DNA from: Nephrocerus scutellatus
Taxonomy: Eukaryota; Arthropoda; Insecta; Diptera; Pipunculidae
DNA: 64,000 nucleotides
Assembly: GCA_947095585.1 (NCBI GenBank)
Contig: OX352762.1
Location: forward strand, 14,177,969-14,241,968
Reading direction: 5' to 3'
The position numbers and the translations under genes are program-made. The notes beneath the pieces were generated by a model that did not search any database, had not been told where the DNA came from, and saw nothing but the letters and a program-made list of their open reading frames with translations. This document shows, piece by piece, positions 40,975 to 53,430 of this stretch. How positions within the stretch are numbered: the first letter of the stretch is position 1; each line of letters starts with the position of its first letter.

Positions 40975-42615
40975 AAAATCCTACTTAGGAACGAAATCTA
41001 TATCGCACTAACTAAAACACATCTTACCGATAAGCACTACTTTCAAAAAACAGGATACGAGCGTTGCGACACTAATCACCAATACAACAAAGCTCACGGT
41101 GGATCTGGAATTCTTATCAAATCCCGTCTTAGCCACCACCCCATACAGAAGCACCCAGAAGAACACCTCCAACCAATTTCTTACTTACTGAGTGGATCGA
41201 AGACATAAAAATATTATATATATAATATATCCCCTAAATTCAACATTAAGACGCAACTATTCCTCAGCAGCCTTGGGTACAAGTTCTTAGCTGGAGACTA
41301 TAATAGAGAGCACACCTATTGGTGTTCTAGGCTAACAACTCCAATAGACAGACCACTATTTACGCACTAATGCAAACTAATCTTGGCTTTGTCTCTGCGG
41401 GTCAACTCACCTACTGGCCTACAGATCGACGAAAAATTCCGGATTACAAAAAATATTAATAGGAACAACCTACAAGCTGAGATAAAATTCGACCTCTCAT
41501 TTGTAGCTGTTATCGCAGTAACAAATTTAAGAAGCGTGGAACTAAGTAAGTTTTAAGCCTAGGCCACTACCCCCAACCTTGGAGAATGTCGAAGATTATC
41601 ATGACCCCGAAGGTCGGCAAGGACACTACCATTGTATCTTCTTAACGAGCAATAAGTTTATTACCATTACTATCCAAAGTCTTCGAGAACCTACTACTCG
41701 GGAAAATAACTCCGTTCTTAGAAAAGAAAGAAGTAATACCTACACACCGGGCGCCGTGGCTTAGTAGAAAAGCGCATGGCTACTGAGCAGGGGTTTGTGT
41801 TTCGAATCCCAGTAACATCAGAAGTATTTTTCACGGTGTCCCACCTCTCGCGAATGGGTGACATACGTTCCGAAAGAAATAACTTGTCACGGAAAGCTTC
41901 TCAATTCGCCGTTCAGATCCGGCCTTAAATTGTAGGTCCATTCCATTTGGGTCCAAAAATGTGCATGTACAACACAAATAGTCGCGAGAAGCTAGGCCTT
42001 GGACCGCAACAGTCTGTCGCGCCAAATAGAAATAAATACCTACACACCTGATTGGATTCAAAGCTAAGCATGGCATTATGGAACAGGTCCTCAAGGTAGT
42101 AGATAAGGCTAGAAGAGCCTACCATAATAGACAGTACTGTACGGCTGTGTTTTTTGACGTTGCACAAGCGTTAGACAATGTTTAGCACCATGGGCTCATC
42201 CATAAAATAAATAAACTTTTGCCACAAGACTTAAACAAAATCCTAAAATCATACCTTCTAAGCCGCCACTTTGAGATAAATTACAAATCCTGTGTATCAA
42301 AAGGCCATTGCAAAAGAGCGGGTGTCCCCAGGGAAGTGTACTTGGCCCAGTCCTAAACATATTATTTACATCAGACCTTCCAATGCACAACAATTTGACC
42401 ATCTCTATCTTTGCGGACGACACCGCAATACTAAGCACACACAGAAACCCCAAATCAGCTTCTCATTACCTAACAACTACATCAAGCGACTCAAACTCTG
42501 GATACCCACTTGAAGAGTTAAAGAACAGCCCACCTATCACTCTCATAAAATCAGATCAGACTAAGATAACTAGGATACAATTTTCGGAAAACCTCATAAC
42601 GATGAATGTATGATG
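40975..42615 (+). mobile_element. Jockey-clade LINE (endonuclease plus RT), interrupted by a SINE
   Basis: Endonuclease remnants: ALTKTHLTDKHYFQKTGYER near 41007, AHGGSGILIKSRL near 41092 and LAGDYNREHTYW near 41290. After the SINE, the RT gives FKAKHGIMEQVLKVVDKARR near 42057, YCTAVFFDVAQALDNV, LLSRHFEINYKSCVSKGHC, GCPQGSVLGPVLNILFTSD near 42322 and an intact FADDTAILSTH box near 42410. The part between endonuclease and RT is shortened, and frameshifts and stops occur. Ends near 42615 without a clear 3' tail. Confidence 0.8.
41749..42034 (+). mobile_element. tRNA-derived SINE, full-length reference copy (286 bp)
   Basis: Inserted in the jockey LINE and flanked by the 14-bp target duplication AATACCTACACACC (41735-41748 and 42035-42048). 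The head carries Pol III promoter boxes: TGGCTTAGTAGAAAAGCGC (A box region) and GTTTCGAATCC (B box) near 41811. An unrelated body and an AAATAGAAATA tail follow. Minus-strand relatives lie at 46937-47180 and 9112-9236. The head does not fold into a complete tRNA, so this is not a tRNA gene. Confidence 0.88.
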
Positions 42616-45039
42616 TAGAAAGAATGACTTTAACTTCTTTAGTTATCAAGTCTGTCGTCCAGTTGTTGCCATTTGGTCAGACTTCTTGAACTACTACCAA
42701 AGTTGAGGTGGCAAAATCTCCTTCAGATTATTTTAGCAGGTGGGCAGTATAATTTCCGTTGTAATTCTATTGGATTGAAGTGTTAGAAGAGAAGTTTCTT
42801 AGCAACAAGTGTATATCAATAAATTAACTTTCAAGTATAGTAAAATGTGAATCCGTATAGATAATACAAACTGTAAAATTATCACTTTGAAATTGAATAT
42901 GATGTGTGTATTTATTCTCAAGGATCACAAGAAAAGGAAATCGTAACATGTGATAGCTCATGTATTGTATAACCATAAACTAGGATACTATAACCAAGCG
43001 CACATGGAAATGAAATAGCAGTCAAGCTGTTTTTAGAAACGTAATCGCAATTCCCCGAAGGTTCCTAGGATCAAACTTCAACTTTAAGTAATCAGTAAGA
43101 TATGCACACACATATATTATATTACATGTGATACGAATAATGTAGCAATTAACAATCTTCAAAATACAATGTCCTGGCAAACAATTTTGAAAATGAATCT
43201 CGAAATATCCAGCAGGCTCCAGTGATTTCCGGTTGAGCGACTGTCCTGGGTATTCTTGCTGTTTAGAGCACTTATAAGTATGTGATGTAATTGTCCATTA
43301 AAAAACACCTTTCATCCTTTTTCAGAAGCGAATCGACAAGCGACGGACGATCGAATGTCAGAGCTCCATCCATTGTCCATTTTCCTGCTGATAATTCCAA
43401 ATTCCATTCATCCGTATAGTTGGACGATGCAGCACTTTAAGTCCATAGTCATTGTCATAGTTAAAGTCCTTTGGAACGTTCTCATCGTGTTCATCATCAT
43501 TTAGTAGTTGTTGTCATTGACGTAATTCGTTATTCGTTACGCTATCACGGGGCACGTGTACGATAGAACTCAGCGCGCCACTGGGTAGTCATTAGAAAAT
43601 TCGTTTCAAGCTAGAAAATAATTTAGTTTGAAGCAATTTTGTGTACTTGTGTGTGTTTGTCCCTCTGAAACGACACTTGACTTTTTTCTTTCTTAAGGAA
43701 TAAAGTCAAGACGTCGCTGGCTGTTTCTTTTTATATCTTTTCCCGGGATTGTGCCAAGCCAACTATCCTTTCAGCAGGACCTGTTTGATATTTTTCGGAA
43801 TAGAGAATCCAATTTGTCGCGTGGCAATTTTTCTCATTCTCGTACTCGTATAATCGGCATTTGCACAATGGGATGGGCGTAATAAGATCTTTAGAGCTCA
43901 TCGTTTTTCTAATATTCATTTTCATGGATCATAAAAATCTAACAAGGACGTAAGAAAGAAAAAATTAAACGATACGAAAATTGCACACCAGTTAGCCACC
44001 TCATGTTGTGTTTGCTGTTTTCATGTTGTCCTCGTAGTAGTAGCTGCTGGAGTCGAAGTCATTTCTCCTTAAACTAACAGCAGGTAAAGCGGATGAAATC
44101 CTGTGAGAAATTAAAGAGAATTTGCCTTTTCTCTGTTTCATCATTTTGGCAGTATTGTGTTTGCCACCGAAAAATGCCTGAATAAGACTCAGATCTATGA
44201 GATAAAGAGGACTTGAAATTGCGACTAAAAGTGATCTATAATTCTGCCTTGCGCAAGTGAAGTTAACGAGAGACTTATAAACTCGATCATAAAAAAAACG
44301 CGAAGTCAGAAGGCATACCTGGGATACGGGGTCTAGTGATGAATCCTGGTTTTATTGTATTATGTTTGTATATATTTATCTCAAATTAAATTCTGTGTAA
44401 AGTGCATTTTCTTCAACACACACTTATTCACTAACATTTGGCTGTTTTATGATGCAAAGATCCAGCAAACAATAGACAATGGCTGAAAAGTCAGGATAAA
44501 ATCCTTCCGTAATCATAAAGCGAGCATTTTTTCATCAGGAAATCAACGTGAGCAAGCAGCACTTTGGTGTGGAAAAAAAAGGACAATTTACGACGCCTGG
44601 ATTAGAATTTTACTACGAACATATCCCGTTGTGATATGTTGCTTCTGTTTTGTATGGGAGTGTCCTTTAATAAAATGTATCACGCAGTGTTTCTAATGTA
44701 AATATTTTTCGATCATTGCTGTTATTCAGATATCGCCTTCGTATTAACATTAACAGTATCGTGTGCCTTAGAGTATTAGTTACGGAAGTAATTCCTAAAA
44801 TGGGATACGAAGAGTATTCATCTTTGTAATGTGTTAAATTTTAATGCGAACTGGCGTTAGTTGTATTTTTGGAAATTGACTGACCTGCTTCATTTTTCTA
44901 ACTATAGCTAAGTGGATGTTAAATCGATGTTAGTAGCTACTATATCGCATATTCTTATTCCTCGTATAGTTGAACAATATAAACAACAATATCCCATATA
45001 GGAGTGAAGAGTTGTTGAGAAAAAGGTGTAAGAACTAAG
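42616..45039. other. Intergenic DNA, no gene recognised
   Basis: 2.4 kb, AT-rich. No long open frame, no recognised repeat and no RNA gene seen. Confidence 0.45.
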
Positions 45040-46820
45040 ATCGGAACGACTGGCTCGATGACGAATGTAAGCTAGCGACTGAACGTAAGAATGTTGCGTA
45101 CCGAGTAATGCAACAAACTCATAGAACGCGGGCACGCGAAGATGAATAGAAAGAGCTCAGAATATATGAAAAAGCAGTTTTCCAGCGGAAGAAAGCAGCC
45201 TGGGAGAAGAATATCGTCCGTGAACTAGAACAGTACAGAGAGTGAAGACCGCACAAGGCGCGGTCGCACATACTGCAAAGACAAAAGGGGTAATCTGATC
45301 GCCAATATTAAAGGCATTTTAGAGCGATGGAAAATCACTTTCAAGAGTTGCTAAATGGCCAGCTAGCTGAAGAATTGGACGAGCCACTAAGCATAGATTA
45401 AGTTATCAGAGCGATAAATCGGCTCAAAAATATTAAGGCCCCCTCATCGTATGGTATCCCAGCGGAGTGGAAAAAAACATGAGGTCCTGCAAGCAGTTCA
45501 TAAAATAATAGTGCAAGACCCATACATAAGGAAGGAGATATCACAACATGCTGCAGTTATCGTGGTATTGCGATGTTGAGTACCGCGTATAAAATTTTCT
45601 AGTTATCCTTCAAGACATTATAGCATCCTACGCTAAAGTCATCGTTGGTCCATACCAGTGTGGCTTCAGGCAAATCAAATACTGATCAGATTTACATCCG
45701 TAGGCAGGTGATGGAAAAATGTCTAGAGTTTCCAAACTCACTACACCATATTTTTATAGACTCTATATCCGCCTATGATATCATAGCCAGATAAGAACTT
45801 TATAAAGCTATTCGGCATTCCAAATATACTGCCAAGGCTATGTAGGTTAACCATGAGCCATGACCAATATTAAAAGCCAACTTAAAATATCCGGATCACT
45901 ATGAAGCCCATTTAGCATCTATAACGGGCTCCGACAAGGGGATGTACTGACTGTCGTCCTCTTCATCCGGGCGTTGGAGAAAGTGATCCGAAACTCTGAC
46001 GTAACGGGGAGAGGAACAATCCTCTATAAATCCATTCAGATACTGGCTTACGCAGAAGAAATTAACATCGTTGGTAGAAACCCAAGAGCTGTAAAGGAAG
46101 CTTTTATACAGATCGAGCGGGTCTTTGGGGCTCCACATAAATGAAAGCAAAACAAAGTACATTTTGTCCACATCTGCGAGGAGAAGATCCAACACTGGTC
46201 CCACAATTAAAATAGTGAAGCACGTGCAGCAATACAATCCTTTAACTATCTCTGGTCAACTGTAACAGCCGACATCAGCATGGAACCAGAAATACCCGCA
46301 CGGTTGTTTAAAGCCAACAAATCCTACTATAGTCTGTCAAGACTTTTCAAATCCAGGAATGAAACTATAACATCCAAACTGCTGGTATATGAGACAATGG
46401 TCATACCTGTACTTACATATGGATTCCAGACTTGGGTGCATAGCATAAAGCAATCTGTAGTCTTTGCGGCGTTCTAGTGTAAAGTCTTACGGAGAATTGT
46501 TGGCCCTGTATGTGAGGATGGCGGATTCAGGAGAGTTTATAATGATGAGATCAGCGAGCGTTACCGCAATGTCGACATCGTGAAGAGAATTAAGCTCGGC
46601 TCCGGTGGCGCCGGAGCAGGACACTTATCTCTCATGAGCGATGAGGATCCTGCTCGGAAATTCCTTTGCGATAGGATTTATCAAGGCCGGCCAAGCCCAC
46701 ACTGAATAGAAGATGGCGTAGAGCAGGAAGCCCATTGTTTAGGGATGCAAAACTGGATAACATCGGCTCAAAGTCGGGTTCGGTTACTGCATTATGTCCT
46801 GAAATGGACTCGTTCGTGTG
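45040..46820 (+). mobile_element. RTE-like LINE, long but decayed copy
   Basis: Fragments in ORF2 order: the linker DWLDDECKLATERKNVAYRV near 45045, RKKAAWEKNIVRELEQYRE near 45190, INRLKNIKAPSSYGIPAEW near 45415, SYRGIAMLSTAYKI near 45557, and EKCLEFPNSLHHIFIDSISA near 45720. Next come GLHINESKTKYILSTSARRR near 46130 and a 65-codon open end (46280-46477, YYSLSRLFKSRNETITSK). RIVGPVCEDGGFRRVYNDE then follows near 46495. The catalytic YADD region is decayed (YWLTQK). A related, cleaner 3' end is at 56713-57254. Confidence 0.8.
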
Positions 46821-46936
46821 AATTCATGCCATTGGACTTTTTTTTGGGATACATATATGAGGTCAACAGTCTATGCCCAACGAACTAGAGAAATCATACT
46901 TTTATATCAGCAGATGATATTAAATAATTAATAATA

Positions 46937-47180
46937 ATATTTGGCACGACAGACAGATATGGTCCAAGCCCTAGCTTCTTGCGAACATTCGTGTTGTGCG
47001 TGTTATGAAAAAGGGACCTACAATTTAATGCCGTTTCCGGAAGGCGAATTGAGAAGTTTTCTGTGACAAGTTCTATCGGACGTTTGTCAGACATTCGCGA
47101 TAGTTGTGACTGTGAAAAAGATTTTTGGTGTTTCTAGGATTCGAAAATAGAACCTCCTGCTCAGAAGAGCCAACTCAAAA
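46937..47180 (-). mobile_element. tRNA-derived SINE, minus-strand copy
   Basis: Reverse-orientation match to 41749-42034 in collinear order: TATTTGGCACGACAGACAG, GGTCCAAG.CCTAGCTTCT, GGGACCTACAATTTAA, GAATTGAGAAG, and a B-box-like GGATTCGAAAATAGAAC near 47137. More diverged than the reference copy; the head beyond the A box is lost. Confidence 0.75.
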
Positions 47181-48900
47181 ATCCGATGACCATTCCGAAT
47201 GCGAAAAAAAGCGTTGTGATAAATTTCCTTCTTCATTCTTCGTACAAACTTGTTCGGTTCTATCTCTATCTCTCACAAGAAATTGCTTCACCATTTCTTG
47301 TTTGAAGTCAACTCACAGCACGCTCTACAACCAAGTGAGATTCAGTCCAGTTAATTAAGTCCTCATCATTACTTTGCAGCAAAATGATCAACAGCTTTCC
47401 CTGGACACCAGCCTTAAATCGTGATGCATACGAGTATTTCTCAAGAGGCAGATCTTTCTCTCCCTCCTCCTGTCTGTCTTCTGGTGTTGTCTCAGTGGAT
47501 TCATCAAACTAAGCACGAGCGTACCAGTTAAAGTTTTAAGTAATTTGTCATCCGCGCATCCGTGGAGGAGAGGCAGAAAGTCATACTTACTCGCAAAGCA
47601 CGTTTCATTAGAGATGACGAGATCATCATCTGCGTGCAGCACTAGAATAGCACTGTGCTGTTCATAGTTTGGTGTTGTTGTTGCATTGACGCTCGTCCGT
47701 CGATTGTTGTCTGTTGGTTGGCCGCCAAGAAGCATCCGGATTAGACAAATGTCTTACGATAAAAAGACTCTCAAGAGACGTGACACGAAATTACTTGATG
47801 GTCAGCAAAAAATTATCCTAAGCCCGATGCGAGATATTATCCTTCAGGTGCCAACGAAATCGAATGGACTGAGATTGACACCTACATATGGTATGCGTCG
47901 CAGCGCCTTCATCGTCTTATTGCTGGCGATGCTGCCGATCTTGGCTTGGTATCTTTCGATACGAGTTATGGGAATTGAAATTGGTTTGTCCATCGACAGC
48001 CGCATGGGATGGTGGTGATGATGATGATGATTATTGCCCCGAGAGTTGCTTTTATGCGCGGTCGCCACGACAACGTTCGTGGTCGTGTTGCGTTATCTGT
48101 GCCTCTGTTGATGAGAGTGTCCCATCCGGCGTTAAAACTCGCTTTTCCTCTAGTTTGTGTCTATGTGACAGCGGTTTGTTGTGCAAAAAGTAAAAAACCT
48201 TGCGGCTGTCGCCGTGCAAAGTGTGTTGTATGGCAATGGAAATTTTGCCTACAAATTAAGATGGATTTTCTCCATCAATCGATTTGTGTGCCGGAAAGTT
48301 TCTCCAGCTCACCACACCAAGCTTAAGAAACGAACAGAAACACAAAATTCATCTCAACAACCACACAATGACACAATTGACAAATTATGTGCGAAAAGAC
48401 TTGAACCTCAATGTGGCAGCTGAATCACAATTTGTGGTTGTAAGTAAGCCTAATTGTTGTCTTAATTAAGACATGTTCGTTGTTTGTTGTCTGTAGACGC
48501 TGGCATCCCCATGTAAGACATCGTCTCAAACATGCTACAGCACAATAACTCATAGCGCTCCATTCTGACACGCGTGTCGCTCTTCGGACATTTTGTTTGT
48601 AACCTCATCGTCCGCATATTGAGCAGCAGCATGAAGATCACATCTTGCTTAATGCGCAGACTCATGGGAGCTCAGGCCGTCGTCTCATTAAGACTATAAT
48701 CAGCGGAGAATCGCATTTATCATGTAACCATTCGGACTCTAGAGGCTGGCGATTGGAGTCTGCTCCAATGGCAGCACATTAGTGGTTTACGCCAGCCCAC
48801 TTGCTTCCTCATCATAACTGAGAGCAGCCAAACAGAGAGCATGCCAAACGATGAGAGTTAATTAATTTGTTCACATTACGCACGCGCAAGCGAACAATGA
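47181..48900. other. Less AT-rich segment with a possible exon
   Basis: No transposon recognised. Several overlapping frames on both strands; only 47749-48018 is listed as a candidate. A GTGATGATGATGATGAT run at about 48012-48030 and a CA/TG-poor leader-like sequence surround it. Confidence 0.35.
47749..48018 (+). CDS. Possible small single-pass membrane protein or first coding exon (89 aa)
   Basis: ATG in a good insect start context (GACAAATG). The predicted product has a basic N-terminal tail (MSYDKKTLKRRDTKLL), about 50 polar residues, then one hydrophobic helix (AFIVLLLAMLPILAWYL, about residues 53-69), and ends DSRMGWW. Type II membrane enzymes often begin this way, so it could be a first exon with a donor in the GGTGGTGATG region. 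I recognise no family. It is longer and more protein-like than surrounding frames, but alternative frames overlap it. Confidence 0.3.
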   Translation: MSYDKKTLKRRDTKLLDGQQKIILSPMRDIILQVPTKSNGLRLTPTYGMRRSAFIVLLLAMLPILAWYLSIRVMGIEIGLSIDSRMGWW

Positions 48901-49012
48901 AGATCAGTGTTCGTAGTAGTTAGGTCTTTGACTTTTGAGGACAAGCGGTTGCTATTTCCAGCAACCGCTTGTCCTCAAAAGTCAAAGACCTAACTACTAC
49001 GAACACTGATCT
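48901..49012. repeat. Perfect inverted repeat, 53-bp arms with 6-nt spacer
   Basis: Left arm 48901-48953 and right arm 48960-49012 are exact reverse complements, checked base by base; the spacer is ATTTCC. The arms begin AGATCAGTGTTCG and end CGGTTGCT. Pairing stops at the first base outside. Transcription from either strand would give a 112-nt hairpin. No transposase, tRNA or known RNA motif nearby. Could be a small-RNA precursor, a fold-back element or an assembly artefact. Confidence 0.9.
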
Positions 49013-50509
49013 AACCTAATTGAGAAATTCCAAAAATTCGTCACAGAGAAGAACAGATGAGATTTGCGGTTTGCCACAAAATTGTTTGTGAGTTCAGCGT
49101 TAGCTGAAAACCTCTTAGATTAGACTGGAAAACTTATATGCATACCTTAAGCAGCACCGAAAAAAATAACCATCAGCAGAGCAGCACATCAGCCAGCCGA
49201 TTCCGTCTCTAAATATTAAGCTGATATAACAGCAATTCAGGAGGTTCAATGGATGGGGAATCTTACAAAAATCCGAATAAATATGACGTATACCATTCCC
49301 CACACTGGCCCACACCACTCAGTCCCACCCCTCCTTTAACACTGTAGTCTATAAACTCTGGAGTAAAAAACCATGACACTGCTGAAAACCTGACCAAAAT
49401 CGGTTCATTAGTTTCTAAGATCCTTACCTTGTTCTAATATTACTAACTTTTCCCGGGCGCTCCGCTATCCGCACACATGAATCACCGCCTTGCCACCAGT
49501 ACCAAGAAAGGAGTGTGCTATTAACCTAAACAAAGCGCCACCTATTGGATCGCATTCGCACTAAGTGTTTTACCGTGATTTTGTTAACAGGCATATTCTG
49601 TGTAAGTTTCAGCTTAGTCGGCTGTCTAGTTTTTGAGTTTTTGCGTCATATTACAAAACAAAAGACATTTATTTTTATATATACGTACAAAACGCAGAAA
49701 AGCAAGCAGAGCAGCATATAGCACACAGTAATTACGATGCCGCTATATGGCGTGATGTTCGTCCAAAACACAGCACAGAAAGCAGCGCAGCGAACAGTGC
49801 AGCACACAGCACATTATGATGCCGCTTTAATTTAAATATATCTTTTAGTCATATTTTAACAATTTGTGTATAAACCTTAACATATAGAGATATGTAATCG
49901 CGTAATTTTTTTTAGAGATTTTTGAGTTCTACAACTCTTCTATAGAAAGTAATTAAATATCTCTTACCATTAAGCAGCGTTCGTAAAAAACGCATTCGCT
50001 CGACCGCTTTTTCGTAGACTTAAGTTATTTAGTTCCAAAATTGTTCGCCACTAAACGCCCTTTTATTTTATTTATTGAATATATAGCCTATGTTAACACT
50101 AAAAGTCTATTCTAAAGATTGGGGATAGCATTTTTGAAATCCGTCCAGTAGTTTCAAGGATTACCTCCTACATATAAACCAACATTACCTCTTTATAATA
50201 TTAGTATAGAAATACATATATAAAACGCAATGTCTCTTTGCCTGTCTGGCCGTTGGTGTGATTATAAATCGAGAATTATTCATCCGATTTACGTGATTCT
50301 TTTTCTTTTTTATTCGTAAATATATTCTCTGCCCATATATTAGTATATATATAAATAAATGAAATAACGCAGCATCCATTAGCGGAGATGAATGAATTTA
50401 CTTAGATAAATGTTATAAGATGATCCTCGATTTCATTCAAAAACATACATTGCGATCTCTCAAGTTGAAGGATGATCCTGTCTTCTATTTAACCTAAATA
50501 AATTGACTC
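49013..50509. other. Interspersed repeat debris, no gene
   Basis: Contains AGCAGCAC/CAGCAGAGC-type short repeats (49150-49190 and 49690-49810). Two related segments, ATCGGTTCATTAGTTTCTAAG near 49403 and ATCCGTCCAGTAGTTTCAAGG near 50142, are each followed by TATAATATTA-like ends. This looks like remnants of one non-autonomous repeat family. Class not assigned. Confidence 0.45.
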
Positions 50510-51850
50510 TTGGACAGGTGATGGAAAAATGTCTAGAGTATCAAAACTCACTGTACCATATATTTAAATACTTTATGAAGCCGCATATTATAGCATAGCT
50601 AGAGTAGAACGTTATAAAGCCATGAGACAACCCGACATTTTGGTTGACCATGACCAATGTATCGAAGAAAAATGAGAGAAGTGCAGCGTAGTGTACGATG
50701 TGACAAACGTAATTATATTAACAACCTGGCCTCAGAAGCAACGAGCAGGTGCGATAGCAGAACCGTTTACAGAATCACGAAAGAGCTCTCTTGTAGAGAA
50801 AGCTTGGGAGGCAGAAAGTTTCCCCGACGAGCGGAAGAATGGAATGATTGTCAAGCTCCCTAAAAAAGGTAGTCTTATGGAGTGCGAAAACTGGAGAGGC
50901 ATTTACGTTCTTCCTGCAGTTGCAAAGGTAATAGCCAAAGTAGTACTTGACCGAACTAAGAAAAATCTGGAAGATACACTCGATGCCGAACAAGTAGGTT
51001 TCTGCACTGGATCCTCCTGTGTCGACCACATCAACATTATTGAATCATTATTGAACAGTTCCGGTCACCACTGCACCTGCTTTTCATCGATTTTGGGAAG
51101 GCGTTCGACATTGCCAACAGACATTTTATCTGGCTCGCTTGGGCAGGTGATGTATACCCGATAAACTAAATATAATAATAAATAAACTAATAATAGACCT
51201 TTGTGAACGCTTCTATTACAAAAAGGTTACAAACGTTCGTAAATAGGTTGCCTACGGAACATTTTAAGGGTTTTCTGGCCTAACCGTATCTCTAACGAAC
51301 ATCTAAATTAGAGAGCGTGTCAGGAACAAATAACCATCCAACGACGGAAGTAGCAGTGGATCGGCCATACACTCCGAAAAGGCGACAGTTCCATGCAATG
51401 GAATCCGTTATCTCAGGATGGTAGAAGAACGGGTTGTCCGAGGAATACATGGCGCAGAACAGTTGTTGAGAAGCAGTCACGGCAATTGGCGAAGAGTTGG
51501 AGAGAACTGAAGCTCATTGCCAGGAATCGCACACGATGGTGCGAAGGCTTAGTAAAAGCCGCAGGACCCACAAGGAGAAAGTAAGTATGACCAATGTTAC
51601 AAGCCAAGTAAAGATATCCGAAAATCTATCAAGCCCATTTAACATCTATAACTGTCGCCGACAAGGAGACAAAGGGGGCCTGCTTCCTTTTCAACCTGGA
51701 TGTAACCACAAGGGGAACATCATCTATAAGTTCATCCGGAAACTGGCTTACGAAGAAGATTTTAACATCATTGATAGAATAGCTGGTGAATACCTGCTTG
51801 TAATGCCCTACCCCATGGTCATCTCCGGACACGTATTAGTGAAACGACAA
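50510..51850 (+). mobile_element. RTE-like LINE fragment, split by a younger LINE
   Basis: Left part 50510-50660: EKCLEYQNSLYHIF, the RT segment also seen at 45720. Right part 51587-51850: SQVKISENLSSPFNIYN, RQGDK and KLAYEEDFNIIDR, the downstream RT segments. The two are contiguous once the insertion 50661-51586 and one target duplication are removed. Dead fragment. Confidence 0.75.
50661..51586 (+). mobile_element. RTE-type LINE, short internally deleted copy with target duplication
   Basis: Flanked by ATGACCAATGT at 50650-50660 and 51587-51597. Begins in the linker (KMREVQRSVRCDKRNYIN). It continues through ENWRGIYVLPAVAKVI near 50895 and LEDTLDAEQVGFCTGSSC near 50970, then FIDFGKAFDI in another frame. 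After about 51140-51245 it resumes in the C terminus (CLRN, then WPNRISNEH near 51281; DGRRTGCPRNTWRRTV near 51417). It ends in an AAGTAAGT tail. The RT catalytic core is missing. Same family as 9237-10855. Confidence 0.85.
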
Positions 51851-52619
51851 TCACCGCATCCACTATGATAGGATCAGGGCTAATTTTATACCTCTGCCGA
51901 TTTATTGGATGACGGCAATCAGTTGCATAATGCGCAGCTATACGCCGAGCATATACTCTTCCTGGCTAAACCAATATGTAATAAAATACACCGATGCACT
52001 AACGCTAACACCCTACCGGCATTAAGGTATTAAACCACAGCCACTACGTAGGTCATGTCCAGAAGTAGCGTTCAATGTTGGGCTCTCTTGTTCTCCACTA
52101 AAATCTGACACGGTTTAGAAATTTTGATCCACTTTCCTATAATGGACAAGGTTGACAGCACCAAATGAGTAGGGTTTGTATTCTTCCGCTTTTTCGTATT
52201 TATAAATAACAGCTGCATTATTCTGGCTCACACAAACTTTACTTAGGCTGGGAAAACTCCGTCACGCAGACGCAATATGATTGCGCAGAACAGTCGTATA
52301 ATGTCTCAAATCTAATCACATTGTCTTGGATTTTTTTCTTTAAGTTGCATTCATTTATCCACAGTTGACATTGCGACACATATCAGGCCAGTGTGAGAAC
52401 AATCCAGATGTATACAGGTGATGTCACCTCAACTTACACACTTACCGCATAATCACAAAATTCAACAACACAAAGTGGGTGCCAACTTTTGAAATCTATA
52501 ACCGCACATCTTTCTGTTATCAACCACAGGGTTTTTTTTATGGCTGTGCCAAAGGTGGGGAATCTTCCTAGATACCATTAGAGCCCTCCAGGGGTACTAG
52601 CATGCACGATTCGTTAATC
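51851..52619. other. Spacer, nothing recognised
   Basis: Probable transposon debris near 51880-52050; no gene seen. Confidence 0.4.
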
Positions 52620-53430
52620 TAAATGTTCGTACCAGGAATTACTAAACCCTCCTTTGACACTTCAACCACTCTCCGCATGGGACTGTCGTTAGGTATTACA
52701 TCACGGGGCTGGTTAGCAGATTACTCTATGCCTTCTGCATCTTCTGCTGCTGCTTATCGCCTTATCTTTTCGATTCTTCGCAGCTCGTTTTGCACATACG
52801 TTACGAATACACACACTTTTGTCCAATTATCCTTAGATCTCAGCATTTCTTCTAAAAGGACCTGTGAACTTGGCGGTGGTGGTTGCTTCTCCATTCTCTG
52901 AAGCGTCTGCAATGGAAAGTCGCATGCTCCATGTCTTCTTCCAGGTCCGGACAATCTGCGCAAAAAGGTGAGCTATCGTGTCCAAATCGATAAAGATATT
53001 TTCGATAGCCGCCAAGGCCTGAGTTACCGTGAGATCGGTTTGTCCAATTCTCAATGTTCGGGATCAGCTTGTAGGTCCATCTTCCTTTCAAACTTATGTC
53101 CCACCGGGCTTGCCATACAGCCATTGAGGTGGCCTTTTCTTCTTCATTGATCATTTCGATTGATCGTTGGTCCTATTGTAGATCCTAAGCATTTCATCTG
53201 CGAGGATATTTACTGGAACCATTCCTGCTATAACGAGGGCCGCATCATCGGAGATCGTTCGGAATCCGCTGATCGTTCTTAGTGCACTGAGTCTGTATAT
53301 GGAGGATAGGTTTCTTCTTATTTATTTAGTCACCCAAACTGGGGCTGCGTAAAGGAGGACTGAGCTGACTAATCTGGACATTAGGACCCTCCTTGGATAT
53401 CCTGGTGTCAAGGTGTCATGATGTGTTCGT
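52620..53430 (-). mobile_element. R1-type LINE C-terminal fragment
   Basis: On the minus strand, from 53420 down: VLLYAAPVW near 53350, then SALRTISGFRTISDDAALVI near 53280. WQARWDISLKGRWTYKLIPN lies near 53110, in a 100-codon open frame at 53154-52852, and CADCPDLEEDMEHATFHCRR near 52965 is the C-terminal CCHC-type finger of R1-like ORF2. The 3' part to about 52620 is untranslated debris. Confidence 0.75.

Noticed and set aside
41749..41830. tRNA gene
   Set aside because: A and B box matches are present, but the sequence does not fold as a complete tRNA and is the head of a SINE with its own target duplication.
47844..48068. Histidine-rich 74-codon minus-strand frame
   Set aside because: The His run is the reverse of a GATGAT microsatellite on the plus strand; no other support.
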